DNA from: MWAR01 sp036567845
GTDB lineage: Bacteria > Muiribacteriota > Ozemobacteria > Ozemobacterales > Ozemobacteraceae
Direction: 5' to 3'
DNA: 14,071 bases
Assembly (NCBI GenBank): GCA_036567845.1
Contig: DATCTT010000218.1
Coordinates: 1 to 14,071, forward strand
Part shown: piece after piece, positions 6,288 through 13,523 of the stretch
Layout of the letters: the number at the start of each line of letters is the position of its first letter
Numbering within the stretch: position 1 is the stretch's first letter
The notes under the pieces: generated by a model
Databases searched by the model: none
What the model was told of the DNA's origin: nothing
The model's input: the letters and a program-made list of their open reading frames with translations, nothing else
Position numbers and translations under genes: made by a program

Positions 6288-7502
6288 TCACGCGGGAGAA
6301 CATTCGGCGTCGGTGAGATAGCAGGCGGGGTCGGGCATCCAAGGGTCGTCATGGACGCGGAAGGCCCGCACACGGAGGGAACCGCCGCACATCGCCCGGA
6401 ACCTGCAGGTGGCGCATTTCCCTTTCAGGAGCGGGAGGCGGTTCTTCAGGCCGGCCATCAGGGGGTCGGAAACGTCATTCCAGATCTGAGAAAACGGGCG
6501 TTCCCGGACGTTGCCGAACGTCTTGTCCTGCCAGAATTGGTCTGGATGAACGTTTCCAAGCCAGTCGACGTCGCCGATGCCGACCCCGCTCGAGTTTGCA
6601 CCGCCCCCGTTCCATTCGAGGAGCTTCTTCACCCGCTCGGCCCGCTCGGGGTCCTCTTTCATTAGTTTCAGATACATATAAGGCCCATCGACATGGTTGT
6701 CGACGGTCAGCACGTCGAGATCGACCCCCGCGTCGACGGCCCGCCGGGTGCGTTCACAGATGATATCGAGGGCCCGCCGCGACTCCTCGTGGGACAGATC
6801 ATCCCCTTCCAGCGCCCTGCCACGGCCGGAGTAGACGAGATGATAGAAACACGCCCGCGGAATCTTCTCCTCGAGCAGGAAATCGAAGATCCGGTCGAGG
6901 TCGGCGACGTTCCGGCGGGTGAGCGTGAGCCGCAGGCCGACGCGCTGGCCGGCCTCACGACAGTTCCGGAAGCCGCGCATCGCGGCGTCGAAGGCCCCGT
7001 CGACCCCCCGGAACGCGTCGTTGGTCGACCCGATCCCGTCGAGTGATATACCGACATAAATAAATCCTATTTCCCTGAGCCGGGAAGCAGCGGCCCCGTC
7101 GATCAGGCTGCCGTTTGTCGAGAGGACGGGCCGCAGGCCGCGGCTGACGGCATACCCCGCGAGTTCGAACAGGTCGCGCCGCATCAGGGGCTCGCCTCCC
7201 GAAAACAGTAGTGCGGGAATCCCGAATCCGGCCAGGTCGTCGATGAACCGGCGGGCCTCCACCGTCGTCAGCTCGCCTTCGTAGTCGCGATTGCACGAAT
7301 CGGTGTAACAATGGACGCACTTGAAGTTGCACCGCCGCGTGCAGTTCCAGACAACCACCGGCCGACGCCCGGCCGCCGACGGGGACATCGCATGGCCCTT
7401 GAAATGATGGCCATGGGAGACGTTCAAAGGGCCGTCCTCCCCATACCGCAGCGGATCCCCGGTCGTGGCCCGGCCGACGTACAACTTCGTGATATTGATC
7501 AT
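6288..7502 (-). CDS. ahbC: Radical SAM 12,18-didecarboxysiroheme deacetylase (AhbC; NirJ family)
   Basis: The 404-residue enzyme belongs to the AhbC/NirJ radical SAM group. AhbC removes the two acetate side chains of 12,18-didecarboxysiroheme to give Fe-coproporphyrin III in the siroheme-dependent haem pathway. The [4Fe-4S]-SAM motif is C58-NFK-C62-VH-C65, preceded by VVWNCTRR; SGGEP (101-105) is the SAM-amino-group motif. The central part carries VGISLDG and FYHLVYSGRGR, and the C-terminus WLGNVHPDQFW, FGNVRERPFSQIW and cysteines at 363, 366, 372 and 394 for a second cluster. The N-terminus INITKLYVG...DPLRYG is typical of this group. It overlaps cobA-hemD by 4 bases (ATGA), so the two are co-translated. 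NirJ of haem d1 synthesis is the alternative; no other nir gene is seen, and the haem genes upstream favour AhbC. Confidence 0.88.
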   Translation of the reverse strand: MINITKLYVGRATTGDPLRYGEDGPLNVSHGHHFKGHAMSPSAAGRRPVVVWNCTRRCNFKCVHCYTDSCNRDYEGELTTVEARRFIDDLAGFGIPALLFSGGEPLMRRDLFELAGYAVSRGLRPVLSTNGSLIDGAAASRLREIGFIYVGISLDGIGSTNDAFRGVDGAFDAAMRGFRNCREAGQRVGLRLTLTRRNVADLDRIFDFLLEEKIPRACFYHLVYSGRGRALEGDDLSHEESRRALDIICERTRRAVDAGVDLDVLTVDNHVDGPYMYLKLMKEDPERAERVKKLLEWNGGGANSSGVGIGDVDWLGNVHPDQFWQDKTFGNVRERPFSQIWNDVSDPLMAGLKNRLPLLKGKCATCRFRAMCGGSLRVRAFRVHDDPWMPDPACYLTDAECSPA

Positions 7503-9031
7503 GCTCCCCGCCCCTCCTGCTGGATCGTCGAAAACAGCTCATCGAGTTTCGCGACAAGCCCAGGAACCGTGTGCTCGGCCGCCATGCCGATCAGCCTCAC
7601 GCCGTGTTCCCGGCAGGCGTCCGCCGTCACGGGGCCGATCGCCACTCCGGGAATCGAAGCAGGATCGATCCCGCTCCCGGAAAGGGCTTCGAGGAATCGC
7701 TCAACCGTCGAACTGCTGGTGAAGGTCACGGCATCGACCCGACCGGAGCGGAACGCTTCGAGAAGGGCCGCTGTATCAGGATTTCCCGAAATCGTCCGGT
7801 AGAGGGGAATCACGTCGACCGCGTATCCGAACTTTCGCAACGCCTCCGGAAGCACTTCGCGCGCTTGTTCGGCCCGGAGAATCGCGACGCTGCCTGGGGT
7901 GCGCCCCTCGAAAAGAGGGACGAGGGACTCGGCAACATACGTTTCAGGAATCGCGTCCGGAATGATGCCACGCATCCGGAAGGCATCGGCCGTGGCGGGG
8001 CCGATACAGACGATCCGCTTGCCGGCGACGAGGCGCAGATCCGCTCCTCGGGCGACAAGCCCCTCGACTAAGCCGTCGACCCCGTTCACCGAGGTGAAGA
8101 CGAGGTCGGCGTATTTCGCGTGATCCCGAATGAAATCGTCAAATACCGGATTGGGAGAAAGCGGCTCGATGCGAATTGCCGGCGCCTCGATCACTTCGGC
8201 GCCGCGTGCGCGCAGTTTCGCCGACAGATCCGAGGCCTGGGCACGGGCACGCGTCACGACGATCGTCTTTCCGAACAGGGGCCGTCGCTCAAACCAGGCG
8301 AGCCGCTCCCGGTAGGCCACGACGTCGCCGACAACAACCAGGGCAGGCGGTTTCACGTCAGCCGAGCGGGCCTTCGATTCTATATCGGCAAGAATACCCG
8401 TTACAGTCCGCTGCCGCGGAAACGTCGCGCGCTCGATCACGGCGACAGGGGTTTCGGGAGATTTTCCGGCTTCGACGAGGCGGCGCGAGATCGCACCGAG
8501 GGTTTTCACCCCCATCAGAAAGACGACGGTTCCGATACCCGCAAGAGAGGCCCAGGGAATATTCGATGCATCCTTGCCATCGGCTTCGTGGCCCGTCACA
8601 ACAGCCAGCGCCGGGGTGCAGGCGCGGTGAGTGATGGGAATGCCAGCATAGGCGGGCCCGGCGATCGCCGAGGTGACGCCCGGAACAACCTCGTAGGGAA
8701 TGCCGGCTTTTTCCAGCTCCTCCATCTCCTCGCCGCCCCGGCCGAACACGAGGGGATCCCCTCCCTTCAGCCGCACGACGAGATTGCCGGCTTTCGCCCG
8801 TTCCACCAGCAGCCGATTGATGCCATCCTGCGGCAGCGTGTGATCGCCGGAGCGTTTGCCGACATCGACAAGCTCCGCATCGGGGCGCGCCATTCCCAGG
8901 AATGCCGGAGCACCAAGCTGATCATGCACCACGACGTCGGCGGCCCGGACGAGTTCGAGGCCGCGGACGGTGATCAATCCCGGATCGCCCGGCCCCGCAC
9001 CCACGAGGAACACCTTGCCTGTTTTCGTCAT
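7499..9031 (-). CDS. cobA-hemD: Uroporphyrinogen-III C-methyltransferase / uroporphyrinogen-III synthase fusion
   Basis: This 510-residue fusion makes uroporphyrinogen III from hydroxymethylbilane and then methylates it twice with SAM to precorrin-2. The N-terminal half is the SUMT domain: VGAGPGDPGLIT (10-21), RLKGGDPLVFGRGGEE (87-102), YAGIPITHR (128-136), VTGHE (145-149) and PPALVVVGDVV (228-238). The HemD half starts near 253 (GKTIVVTRARAQ) and shows the usual TSVNGVDGL and TFTSSSTVERFLEAL segments. The fusion is common in bacteria with siroheme-dependent haem synthesis. I chose the ATG at 9031 because GGA lies 7 bases upstream and MTKTGKVFLVG matches the usual N-terminus; an in-frame ATG at 9043 would add MEYN but has no ribosome binding site. 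It is 209 bases downstream of hemC, with its own candidate promoter. Confidence 0.93.
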   Translation of the reverse strand: MTKTGKVFLVGAGPGDPGLITVRGLELVRAADVVVHDQLGAPAFLGMARPDAELVDVGKRSGDHTLPQDGINRLLVERAKAGNLVVRLKGGDPLVFGRGGEEMEELEKAGIPYEVVPGVTSAIAGPAYAGIPITHRACTPALAVVTGHEADGKDASNIPWASLAGIGTVVFLMGVKTLGAISRRLVEAGKSPETPVAVIERATFPRQRTVTGILADIESKARSADVKPPALVVVGDVVAYRERLAWFERRPLFGKTIVVTRARAQASDLSAKLRARGAEVIEAPAIRIEPLSPNPVFDDFIRDHAKYADLVFTSVNGVDGLVEGLVARGADLRLVAGKRIVCIGPATADAFRMRGIIPDAIPETYVAESLVPLFEGRTPGSVAILRAEQAREVLPEALRKFGYAVDVIPLYRTISGNPDTAALLEAFRSGRVDAVTFTSSSTVERFLEALSGSGIDPASIPGVAIGPVTADACREHGVRLIGMAAEHTVPGLVAKLDELFSTIQQEGRGA

Positions 9032-9050
9032 GTTATATTCCATTATATAC

Positions 9051-9079
9051 TCTATATATTACACACAGGTGAAAGACAA
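9051..9079 (-). promoter_or_regulatory. Candidate internal promoter for cobA-hemD and ahbC
   Basis: On the minus strand TTGTCT (9079-9074) is followed after exactly 17 bases by TATAGA (9056-9051) in a very AT-rich patch that stands out from the GC-rich surroundings. Transcription would start about 15-20 bases before the chosen ATG at 9031. An overlapping TATAAT a few bases downstream is too close to the gene to be the better -10. Confidence 0.4.
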
Positions 9080-9082
9080 CGG

Positions 9083-9108
9083 ACCACAGAGGCACGGAGA
9101 CACAGAGG
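9083..9108. repeat. Interspersed repeat copy in the hemC-cobA spacer
   Basis: This 26-base unit matches 2127-2152 at 25 of 26 positions. It lies right upstream of the candidate promoter, inside the otherwise compact haem cluster. The rest of the 9032-9240 spacer holds a few more CAGAGATG-like fragments (near 9127-9140); no gene or terminator is seen there. Confidence 0.8.
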
Positions 9109-9240
9109 TTGACTGATCTTCAAGAGATGCAACAGAGATGATACCTCGATGACCGGACGAACCGTGATTCGCCCGGAGAAACAAGAGAATGCCGTCGGGG
9201 CATGGATGGATTTCGGAAAGAGAAGTGAACCGTTCGCTGC

Positions 9241-10194
9241 TCATGGAGCCGGGCTGGGAGCTGGATCTGCCGCGAGGAGTGCGGCGGCTCCCTTATCGAG
9301 GAGATCTTCAGCCGCCAGGCAGCCGAGGTCGGCGGCATAGTTCGCAGGGCCGGACAGATCCGTTTTCAGATATTTCGAGCCATCCGGCAGCGCGACGAAC
9401 GCGGTCAGCCGAAGGGTTCCATCTGCAGCATGCGTTGCATGAACCCCCATCGGCGTCTGACATCCTCCCTGAAGCCGGTGCAAGAATCCCCGCTCAGCCG
9501 CCGCACAGGCGCCTGACGAGGGATCGTCGAGGGCATCCGCAAGGAGCTCGATCAGATGCAGATCGTCCGCCCGGCACTGGATGCCAAGCATGCCCTGGCC
9601 GGCCGCCGGAATCAGCGCGAGGGGATCGAACCATTCGGTGATCCGGTCGGCCCAGCCCAGCCGCCGAAGCCCCGCAGCAGCCAGAACGATCGCATCGAAC
9701 GCCCCCTCTTCCAGCTTGCGCAGGCGGGTGTCGAGATTGCCACGGCAGTCGGCGAAGGTGAGATCCGGTCGCAGGCGCATCAACTGGGCCCGGCGCCGAA
9801 GGCTGGATGTGCCGACCCGGGCGCCGGCCGGCAGCCCCGAAAGCGGCATGCCATCCCGCGACAGCAGAACATCCCGCGCATCCTCCCGGGTCGTGACGGC
9901 CGCCAGGCAGAGGCCATCGGCCATGACGTGCGGGAGATCCTTCAGACTGTGGACGGCCACGTCGATGCGCCGCTCCTGAAGCGCACGTTCAATCTCGGCG
10001 ACGAAGAGGCCCTGCCCGCCGACCCGGAACAGCGGCACATCCGTCACCCGATCGCCCAGGGTGCTGATCAGCACCTCCTCGACGACGATTTCCGGCCGAC
10101 GCGCTCCGAGCAGCCCGACGACATGCCGCGTCTGCCAGAGAGCCAGCTTGCTGCCGCGTGTTCCGAACCGCAATCGCTCGATGCAGCCGCTCAT
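9241..10194 (-). CDS. hemC: Porphobilinogen deaminase (hydroxymethylbilane synthase)
   Basis: The 317-residue cytoplasmic enzyme joins four porphobilinogen molecules into hydroxymethylbilane. Visible family motifs are FGTRGSKLALWQT (10-22), STLGDR, VHSLKDLP with catalytic Asp86, GTSSLRRRAQL (128-138), RGNLDTRLRKL (151-161), AAGQGMLGIQCR (197-208) and LQGGCQTPMG with Cys245, the attachment site of the dipyrromethane cofactor. The open frame extends upstream to 10341, but that part lies inside hemA; the ATG at 10194 overlaps the hemA stop as ATGA and gives the normal N-terminus. The C-terminus is a short Ala/Pro tail (PAPSPAP). No terminator is seen after the stop; a 209-base repeat-bearing spacer separates it from cobA-hemD. 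Confidence 0.96.
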   Translation of the reverse strand: MSGCIERLRFGTRGSKLALWQTRHVVGLLGARRPEIVVEEVLISTLGDRVTDVPLFRVGGQGLFVAEIERALQERRIDVAVHSLKDLPHVMADGLCLAAVTTREDARDVLLSRDGMPLSGLPAGARVGTSSLRRRAQLMRLRPDLTFADCRGNLDTRLRKLEEGAFDAIVLAAAGLRRLGWADRITEWFDPLALIPAAGQGMLGIQCRADDLHLIELLADALDDPSSGACAAAERGFLHRLQGGCQTPMGVHATHAADGTLRLTAFVALPDGSKYLKTDLSGPANYAADLGCLAAEDLLDKGAAALLAADPAPSPAP

Positions 10195-11483
10195 GACGAA
10201 TCCTTCGCTTTCGGCAGAATATACAGGGGCGCCTGGGGCAGCGCCTCTTCGGGAAGACCGAACACGGCGGCAATCATCCGAAGCTGCTCCCGATCGACAG
10301 CGCCGCGGGATTTCAGTTCGACAATCGGCTGGTGAAGCCACTTTGCCATCATCGAGGAAGTGAATTGTTCGAAGGCATCGCGCAGCTCCGGCGAGAGCTC
10401 CCCGTGCTGAGCGAGAAACCGCTCGAGCTCGCTCCGCCGCAGGGTTTCGGCCTGCTCCCGGAGGGCGCGGATCAGGGGAACCAGGGTGAAGGATTCGAGA
10501 ACGAGCCGGAACCCCGCCGCCTCCTGCTCGACAATCGCGCTCGCCCGATCGGCCTCCTGACGGCGCTGGCCGAGGTGTTCATCAACGACGTTCTGCAGAT
10601 CGTCGATGTCATACAGGAACAGGTTTTCGATCTCGCCGGCATCTGCGGGAATATCGCGGGGCACGGCGATGTCGATGACGAACATCGGCCGGTTCGGCCG
10701 TTTTCGGATAGCCGTCTCGAGCATCGCCCGGCTGATGATGGGCCGCTGGGCTCCCGTCGAGGTGATGACCACGTCGGCGGCGGCAAGCAGCTCGGGAAGA
10801 TTTTCAAAGGGTTTCGCCACTGCGTCGAACCGTGCGGCAAGCTCCCCAGCCTTTTCGAACGTGCGATTCGTGCAGACCAGCCGGCCGATGCCGGAAGATT
10901 TGAGATGCACGAGGGTCAGAGAAGCCATCTCCCCGGCGCCTACGACGAGTGCCTCGCAGCCATCGAGCGGGCCGAAGATGCGCTTTGCGAGGTCAACGGC
11001 AGTCGATGCAATCGAGACCGTGTTTTCCGAGATCCGGGTTTCGGCACGGATGCGCTTTCCGATTTCGAAGGCTTTCTGGAACAGCGCGTGCAGGCGTTTT
11101 CCGACCCAGCCCCGCTCGGTGGAGTGCTGGTAGGAGGTTTTGAGCTGGTGCAGGATCTGGTTCTCGCCGACGACCATCGAGTCGAGACCGCCGGCAACGC
11201 AGAAGAGGTGCCTGATCGCGTCGAGAGCGGGCTTGCGGTACAGGAACGGCTCGAATTCACCGGGTGGAAGGCCCGCATCGGCAAGCAGCTTCAGGAACGA
11301 CTCCTCGGCGGCCTCATACGATCCATCGTAGTAGAGTTCGACGCGGTTGCAGGTGAAGACGGGAACGGCCTCGAGCGTCGTCCCGTCGGCATCGGGAATC
11401 TCGACGCCGCACAGGCGGGCCAGCTGCTCGCGCACCTCGACAGGGGCGGAGCGGTGGTTGAGGCCGATCAGCAGGAGAGGCAT
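10191..11483 (-). CDS. hemA: Glutamyl-tRNA reductase
   Basis: The 430-residue enzyme reduces glutamyl-tRNA(Glu) with NADPH to glutamate-1-semialdehyde, the first committed step of the C5 tetrapyrrole pathway. The N-terminal catalytic domain has GLNHRSAPVEVRE and TCNRVE with the thioester-forming Cys45. GGLDSMVVGENQILHQLK (98-115) is the family signature. A NADPH-binding Rossmann domain follows with VVGAGEMASL (180-189), then FVIDIAVPRDIP, YDIDDLQNVV and a helical dimerisation domain to the end. The ATG at 11483 has AAGGAG 8 bases upstream and lies 16 bases inside the preceding precorrin-2 dehydrogenase gene; the stop overlaps hemC as ATGA. This implies translational coupling through three genes. 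No residue changes of concern are seen. Confidence 0.97.
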   Translation of the reverse strand: MPLLLIGLNHRSAPVEVREQLARLCGVEIPDADGTTLEAVPVFTCNRVELYYDGSYEAAEESFLKLLADAGLPPGEFEPFLYRKPALDAIRHLFCVAGGLDSMVVGENQILHQLKTSYQHSTERGWVGKRLHALFQKAFEIGKRIRAETRISENTVSIASTAVDLAKRIFGPLDGCEALVVGAGEMASLTLVHLKSSGIGRLVCTNRTFEKAGELAARFDAVAKPFENLPELLAAADVVITSTGAQRPIISRAMLETAIRKRPNRPMFVIDIAVPRDIPADAGEIENLFLYDIDDLQNVVDEHLGQRRQEADRASAIVEQEAAGFRLVLESFTLVPLIRALREQAETLRRSELERFLAQHGELSPELRDAFEQFTSSMMAKWLHQPIVELKSRGAVDREQLRMIAAVFGLPEEALPQAPLYILPKAKDSS

Positions 11484-12103
11484 CGCAGCATCTCCTTCCG
11501 GACGGTCTCTCGCCCGGCATCGCGCAGCCGATCAATCGTCTCCTCGGTGGCCCAGCGGCGGAAGAAGGCCGCCCGTTCTTCGGAACCGGCCAGACGATCC
11601 TTCACGACTGGCCGGAGCTCCTCGAGCAACTCCGCCAGCTCGATCAGGGCCGGCTCGAGAGCCCGTTCGAAGCGCTCCCGGACCAGGCGGGCCATTGCGG
11701 GCACCCGGGAAGCGGTGACGGCCGCCAGAACGGGCGGGCGGGCAACGAGACTTCCGGTCACGAAATCACCGTCATCGGGCACGTCGCACCGGTTGAACAG
11801 GATTCCCCGCTCGCGGCAGAGGCTGGCCAAATGTTCCTGGGCCGCCGGGTCGTCGGTCGCAAGAACCGCTAGGAACAAGTCGGGTGTGAAATCCGTATCC
11901 ATAGCAGCTCCCACCCGAACCGACGCACCGGGAACATCATATATATCCTTGTGTATTATTTTTGCCACAATACGAATCAAAGCTCCGGCCGCGGCGAGCA
12001 TCCGAATCTTCCGCAGGGCGACTTCCCCGCCGCCGACGACGAGGACGGGCTTTCCCCTGACGTTCAGAAAGACGGGCAGATCGAATGAAACGGGATGTGT
12101 CAT
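11468..12103 (-). CDS. sirC: Precorrin-2 dehydrogenase (SirC/Met8/CysG N-terminal family)
   Basis: The 211-residue protein oxidises precorrin-2 to sirohydrochlorin with NAD+ and may also insert iron to give siroheme. The Rossmann motif VVGGGEVALRK is at 22-32, LAVLATDD at 78-85, and FNRCDVPDDGDF at 103-114 carries the conserved Asp (Asp107, equivalent to CysG Asp104 by position). The usual STSG-SP segment reads VTASRVPAMARLVRERF here (129-145), a deviation worth noting. The frame runs upstream to 12658, but that part is a shadow of the membrane-protein gene; the ATG at 12103 gives the standard N-terminus, has GAGGTGA just upstream and starts 2 bases after the hemX stop. A separate chelatase may exist elsewhere. 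Its place in a haem operon fits siroheme-dependent haem synthesis. Confidence 0.92.
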   Translation of the reverse strand: MTHPVSFDLPVFLNVRGKPVLVVGGGEVALRKIRMLAAAGALIRIVAKIIHKDIYDVPGASVRVGAAMDTDFTPDLFLAVLATDDPAAQEHLASLCRERGILFNRCDVPDDGDFVTGSLVARPPVLAAVTASRVPAMARLVRERFERALEPALIELAELLEELRPVVKDRLAGSEERAAFFRRWATEETIDRLRDAGRETVRKEMLRCLSC

Positions 12104-12105
12104 GG

Positions 12106-12906
12106 TCACCTCGGGAACCAGTGCGCGGTGCTGTCGATTCCAAACGTGAGAACCATCGAGAGCAGGAAGCCGGCGATGATGCTCCAGGCAAACCGCGGCC
12201 CGGGCAGTTTTTCGCGACGGCGCAGGAGGAGGATCGCGACGAACACGACCAGGAGGAGGGAGGAAAGGGCTTTTTTCGGTTCGAGCGGGTCGAGAATCGC
12301 GAACTGGAGCCAGAACCAGGCGAAGCCCCCGAACAGACCGGCCGCGAACAGAACGCAGCCACCGCCCAGAAAGCCCGTCATCAGCGACTCGAGGCGCAGC
12401 AGCGGCGGGAAGAACGAGACGGCCCGGAGGCGGTTCTTGTCTTTCAACCGCTTGAGGGCGATGAGATACGTGATGGCGGCAAGGGCGGCCATGAAAAACA
12501 GGCACTCCCCGGCGATGGAAAAGCCCACGTGGAGAAGAAACCAGGGGCCGCGGAACTGGGTCCCGACGAGCAGCCGTTCGCCGACGGCGGCGACGGTCAA
12601 CAGGGCCGCGGAAACGGGTAGCACAAACAGGCTGAAGAAGGTTTCCCGGGACCTCCATTCAAGCCAGGCGCAGACGGCCGCGAGCACGAAACCGGCGATC
12701 TGGAGCGCCAGGGGCAGCGAAAAGCCGGCCTGAGCACCCGTTGCAGCCCCCGGATGGCCAAGAAAGGAGGCGAAAGCCGCGGCGAGGCCGATCCAGAGGG
12801 TCAGCGTCCCGTGCCAGGCGGGGGTCTTCCCGGCCGCCCGCTCGAGGATCCGGAAGAAGGCCGCCAGCAGCAGGGCCACGACGGCAATCGCAAGGGTTAT
12901 CTGCAT
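12106..12906 (-). CDS. hemX: Cytochrome c assembly / HemX-like integral membrane protein
   Basis: The 266-residue protein has about eight hydrophobic segments (near 2-20, 34-52, 62-83, 90-109, 121-150, 175-199, 213-228 and 238-257) and belongs to the CcsA/HemX superfamily of haem-handling proteins. Family-like features are FLLHVGFSIAGECLFF with His126, WFWLQFAILDPLEPKKAL (a degenerate form of the W-DPKE motif), and DSTAHWF with His262; the two histidines are candidate haem ligands. In Bacillus, HemX lowers the amount of HemA; in other bacteria CcsA exports haem for cytochrome c. Either role fits here, because the gene leads an operon with hemA and lies beside c-type cytochrome genes. No Shine-Dalgarno sequence is evident before the ATG at 12906, which may point to low expression or a short leader. 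Confidence 0.85.
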   Translation of the reverse strand: MQITLAIAVVALLLAAFFRILERAAGKTPAWHGTLTLWIGLAAAFASFLGHPGAATGAQAGFSLPLALQIAGFVLAAVCAWLEWRSRETFFSLFVLPVSAALLTVAAVGERLLVGTQFRGPWFLLHVGFSIAGECLFFMAALAAITYLIALKRLKDKNRLRAVSFFPPLLRLESLMTGFLGGGCVLFAAGLFGGFAWFWLQFAILDPLEPKKALSSLLLVVFVAILLLRRREKLPGPRFAWSIIAGFLLSMVLTFGIDSTAHWFPR

Positions 12907-12917
12907 AACGCTGCGAT

Positions 12918-12945
12918 GGTATCACACGCCCCCGCTCCCGTACAA
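12918..12945 (-). promoter_or_regulatory. Candidate promoter of the haem operon
   Basis: On the minus strand TTGTAC (12945-12940) is separated by 16 bases from GATACC (12923-12918), preceded by TGT as in an extended -10. Both boxes are weak, and the start point would lie within about 10 bases of the hemX ATG, so the leader would be very short. Confidence 0.25.
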
Positions 12946-12989
12946 CCCGCCTTCGAAACCGTCCAGAGGATGACGGGGAACGGATCACC

Positions 12990-13056
12990 ACGGAGATACT
13001 CCGTTGAAAAAAAGAGAGATTTTCAGAGCCGAAGGCGAGGAAAACGCTCATCACAG
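12990..13056. repeat. Second copy of the nfi-downstream modular repeat
   Basis: It starts with the mini-hairpin ACGGAG-ATA-CTCCGT (12990-13004) and ends with a 29-base unit beginning GCCGAAGGCGAGG (13028-13056), which matches 2202-2230 at 26 of 29 positions. The same order of elements is present at 2167-2230. Confidence 0.75.
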
Positions 13057-13136
13057 AGCACACGATGAACACAGAGGTCTCACAGAGATTTCTTTTTCCT
13101 CCGTGAAACCTCTGTGTCCTTTGTGCTCTCCGTGAT
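13050..13136. repeat. Long imperfect palindrome of CACAGAG units
   Basis: The left arm from ATCACAGAG (13050) through CACAGAGGTCTCACAGAG (to about 13087) is complementary, with a few small gaps, to the right arm ending in CTCTCCGTGAT (13136). The central part is the T-rich TTTCTTTTTCC. It would form a long hairpin in single-stranded DNA or RNA. Confidence 0.75.
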
Positions 13137-13205
13137 GAAGCCGTTTTCGAAGATGAATACCCGAGACTTCAAGGGCGACGAATGTTCAGAAGAGAACATA
13201 CCAGA

Positions 13206-13245
13206 CACAGAGGCACAGAGAAACGGACAGACGAAGATCCTTCGT
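13206..13245. repeat. Degenerate interspersed repeat plus mini-hairpin
   Basis: CACAGAGGCACAGAGAAACG (from 13206) resembles the units at 2127 and 9083. It is followed at 13231-13245 by ACGAAG-ATC-CTTCGT, a perfect 6-bp stem that is the counterpart of the mini-hairpin at 12990-13004, and both are followed by TGAA. Confidence 0.65.
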
Positions 13246-13272
13246 TGAACTATTCGTCGGTTTCAAGAACGC

Positions 13273-13416
13273 ATCCGCAGATGGAGGGCAGATGAACGCA
13301 GATGAAAAACAGAAAGGGAGGAACGCCTGGGGCCACCTGATTGCCTGTATACGCCGGAACCTTCCGAAAAAGAAGATTTCTGGAATTTATCTGCGCCATC
13401 TGCGTCACCTGTGGAT
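13273..13416. repeat. Long imperfect palindrome of GCAGATG units
   Basis: The left arm (13273-13306) contains CCGCAGATG, GGCAGATGAACGCAGATG; the right arm (13386-13416) reads CATCTGCG twice and ends CTGTGGAT, its imperfect complement. The arms flank about 80 bases. This ATCCGCAGATG-type repeat resembles dispersed repeats known to me from many environmental bacterial genomes. Confidence 0.7.
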
Positions 13417-13502
13417 TGGCTCTTGTAACGAAATCAACATACAAGGGACAAAAGCACGAAAGAAGGACAAGGGAACGTGGATGTGCGTCATTTCGAGTTC
13501 CT

Positions 13503-13523
13503 GGGCGGGTTTGAAACCCGCCC
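13503..13523. repeat. REP-like palindrome, copy 3
   Basis: GGGCGGGTTT and AAACCCGCCC form a perfect 10-bp inverted repeat around a single G. It is the cleanest of the three copies in the window and lies 52 bases beyond the stop of the cytochrome gene. No T-run follows on the minus strand. Confidence 0.85.

Noticed and set aside
10195..10341. N-terminal extension of the hemC frame
   Set aside because: It lies inside hemA; the ATG at 10194 overlapping the hemA stop gives a normal HemC N-terminus.
10332..12149. 605-codon open frame on the plus strand opposite hemA and the precorrin-2 dehydrogenase gene
   Set aside because: It is antisense to two unmistakable enzymes, has no recognisable domain, and long shadow frames are expected at this GC content.
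12104..12658. N-terminal extension of the precorrin-2 dehydrogenase frame
   Set aside because: It is the out-of-frame shadow of the hemX-like membrane protein, and the ATG at 12103 gives the family's normal N-terminus.
13050..13416. Possible CRISPR array because of repeated short units
   Set aside because: The units are irregular in length and spacing, inverted with respect to each other and not separated by uniform spacers; no cas genes are present.
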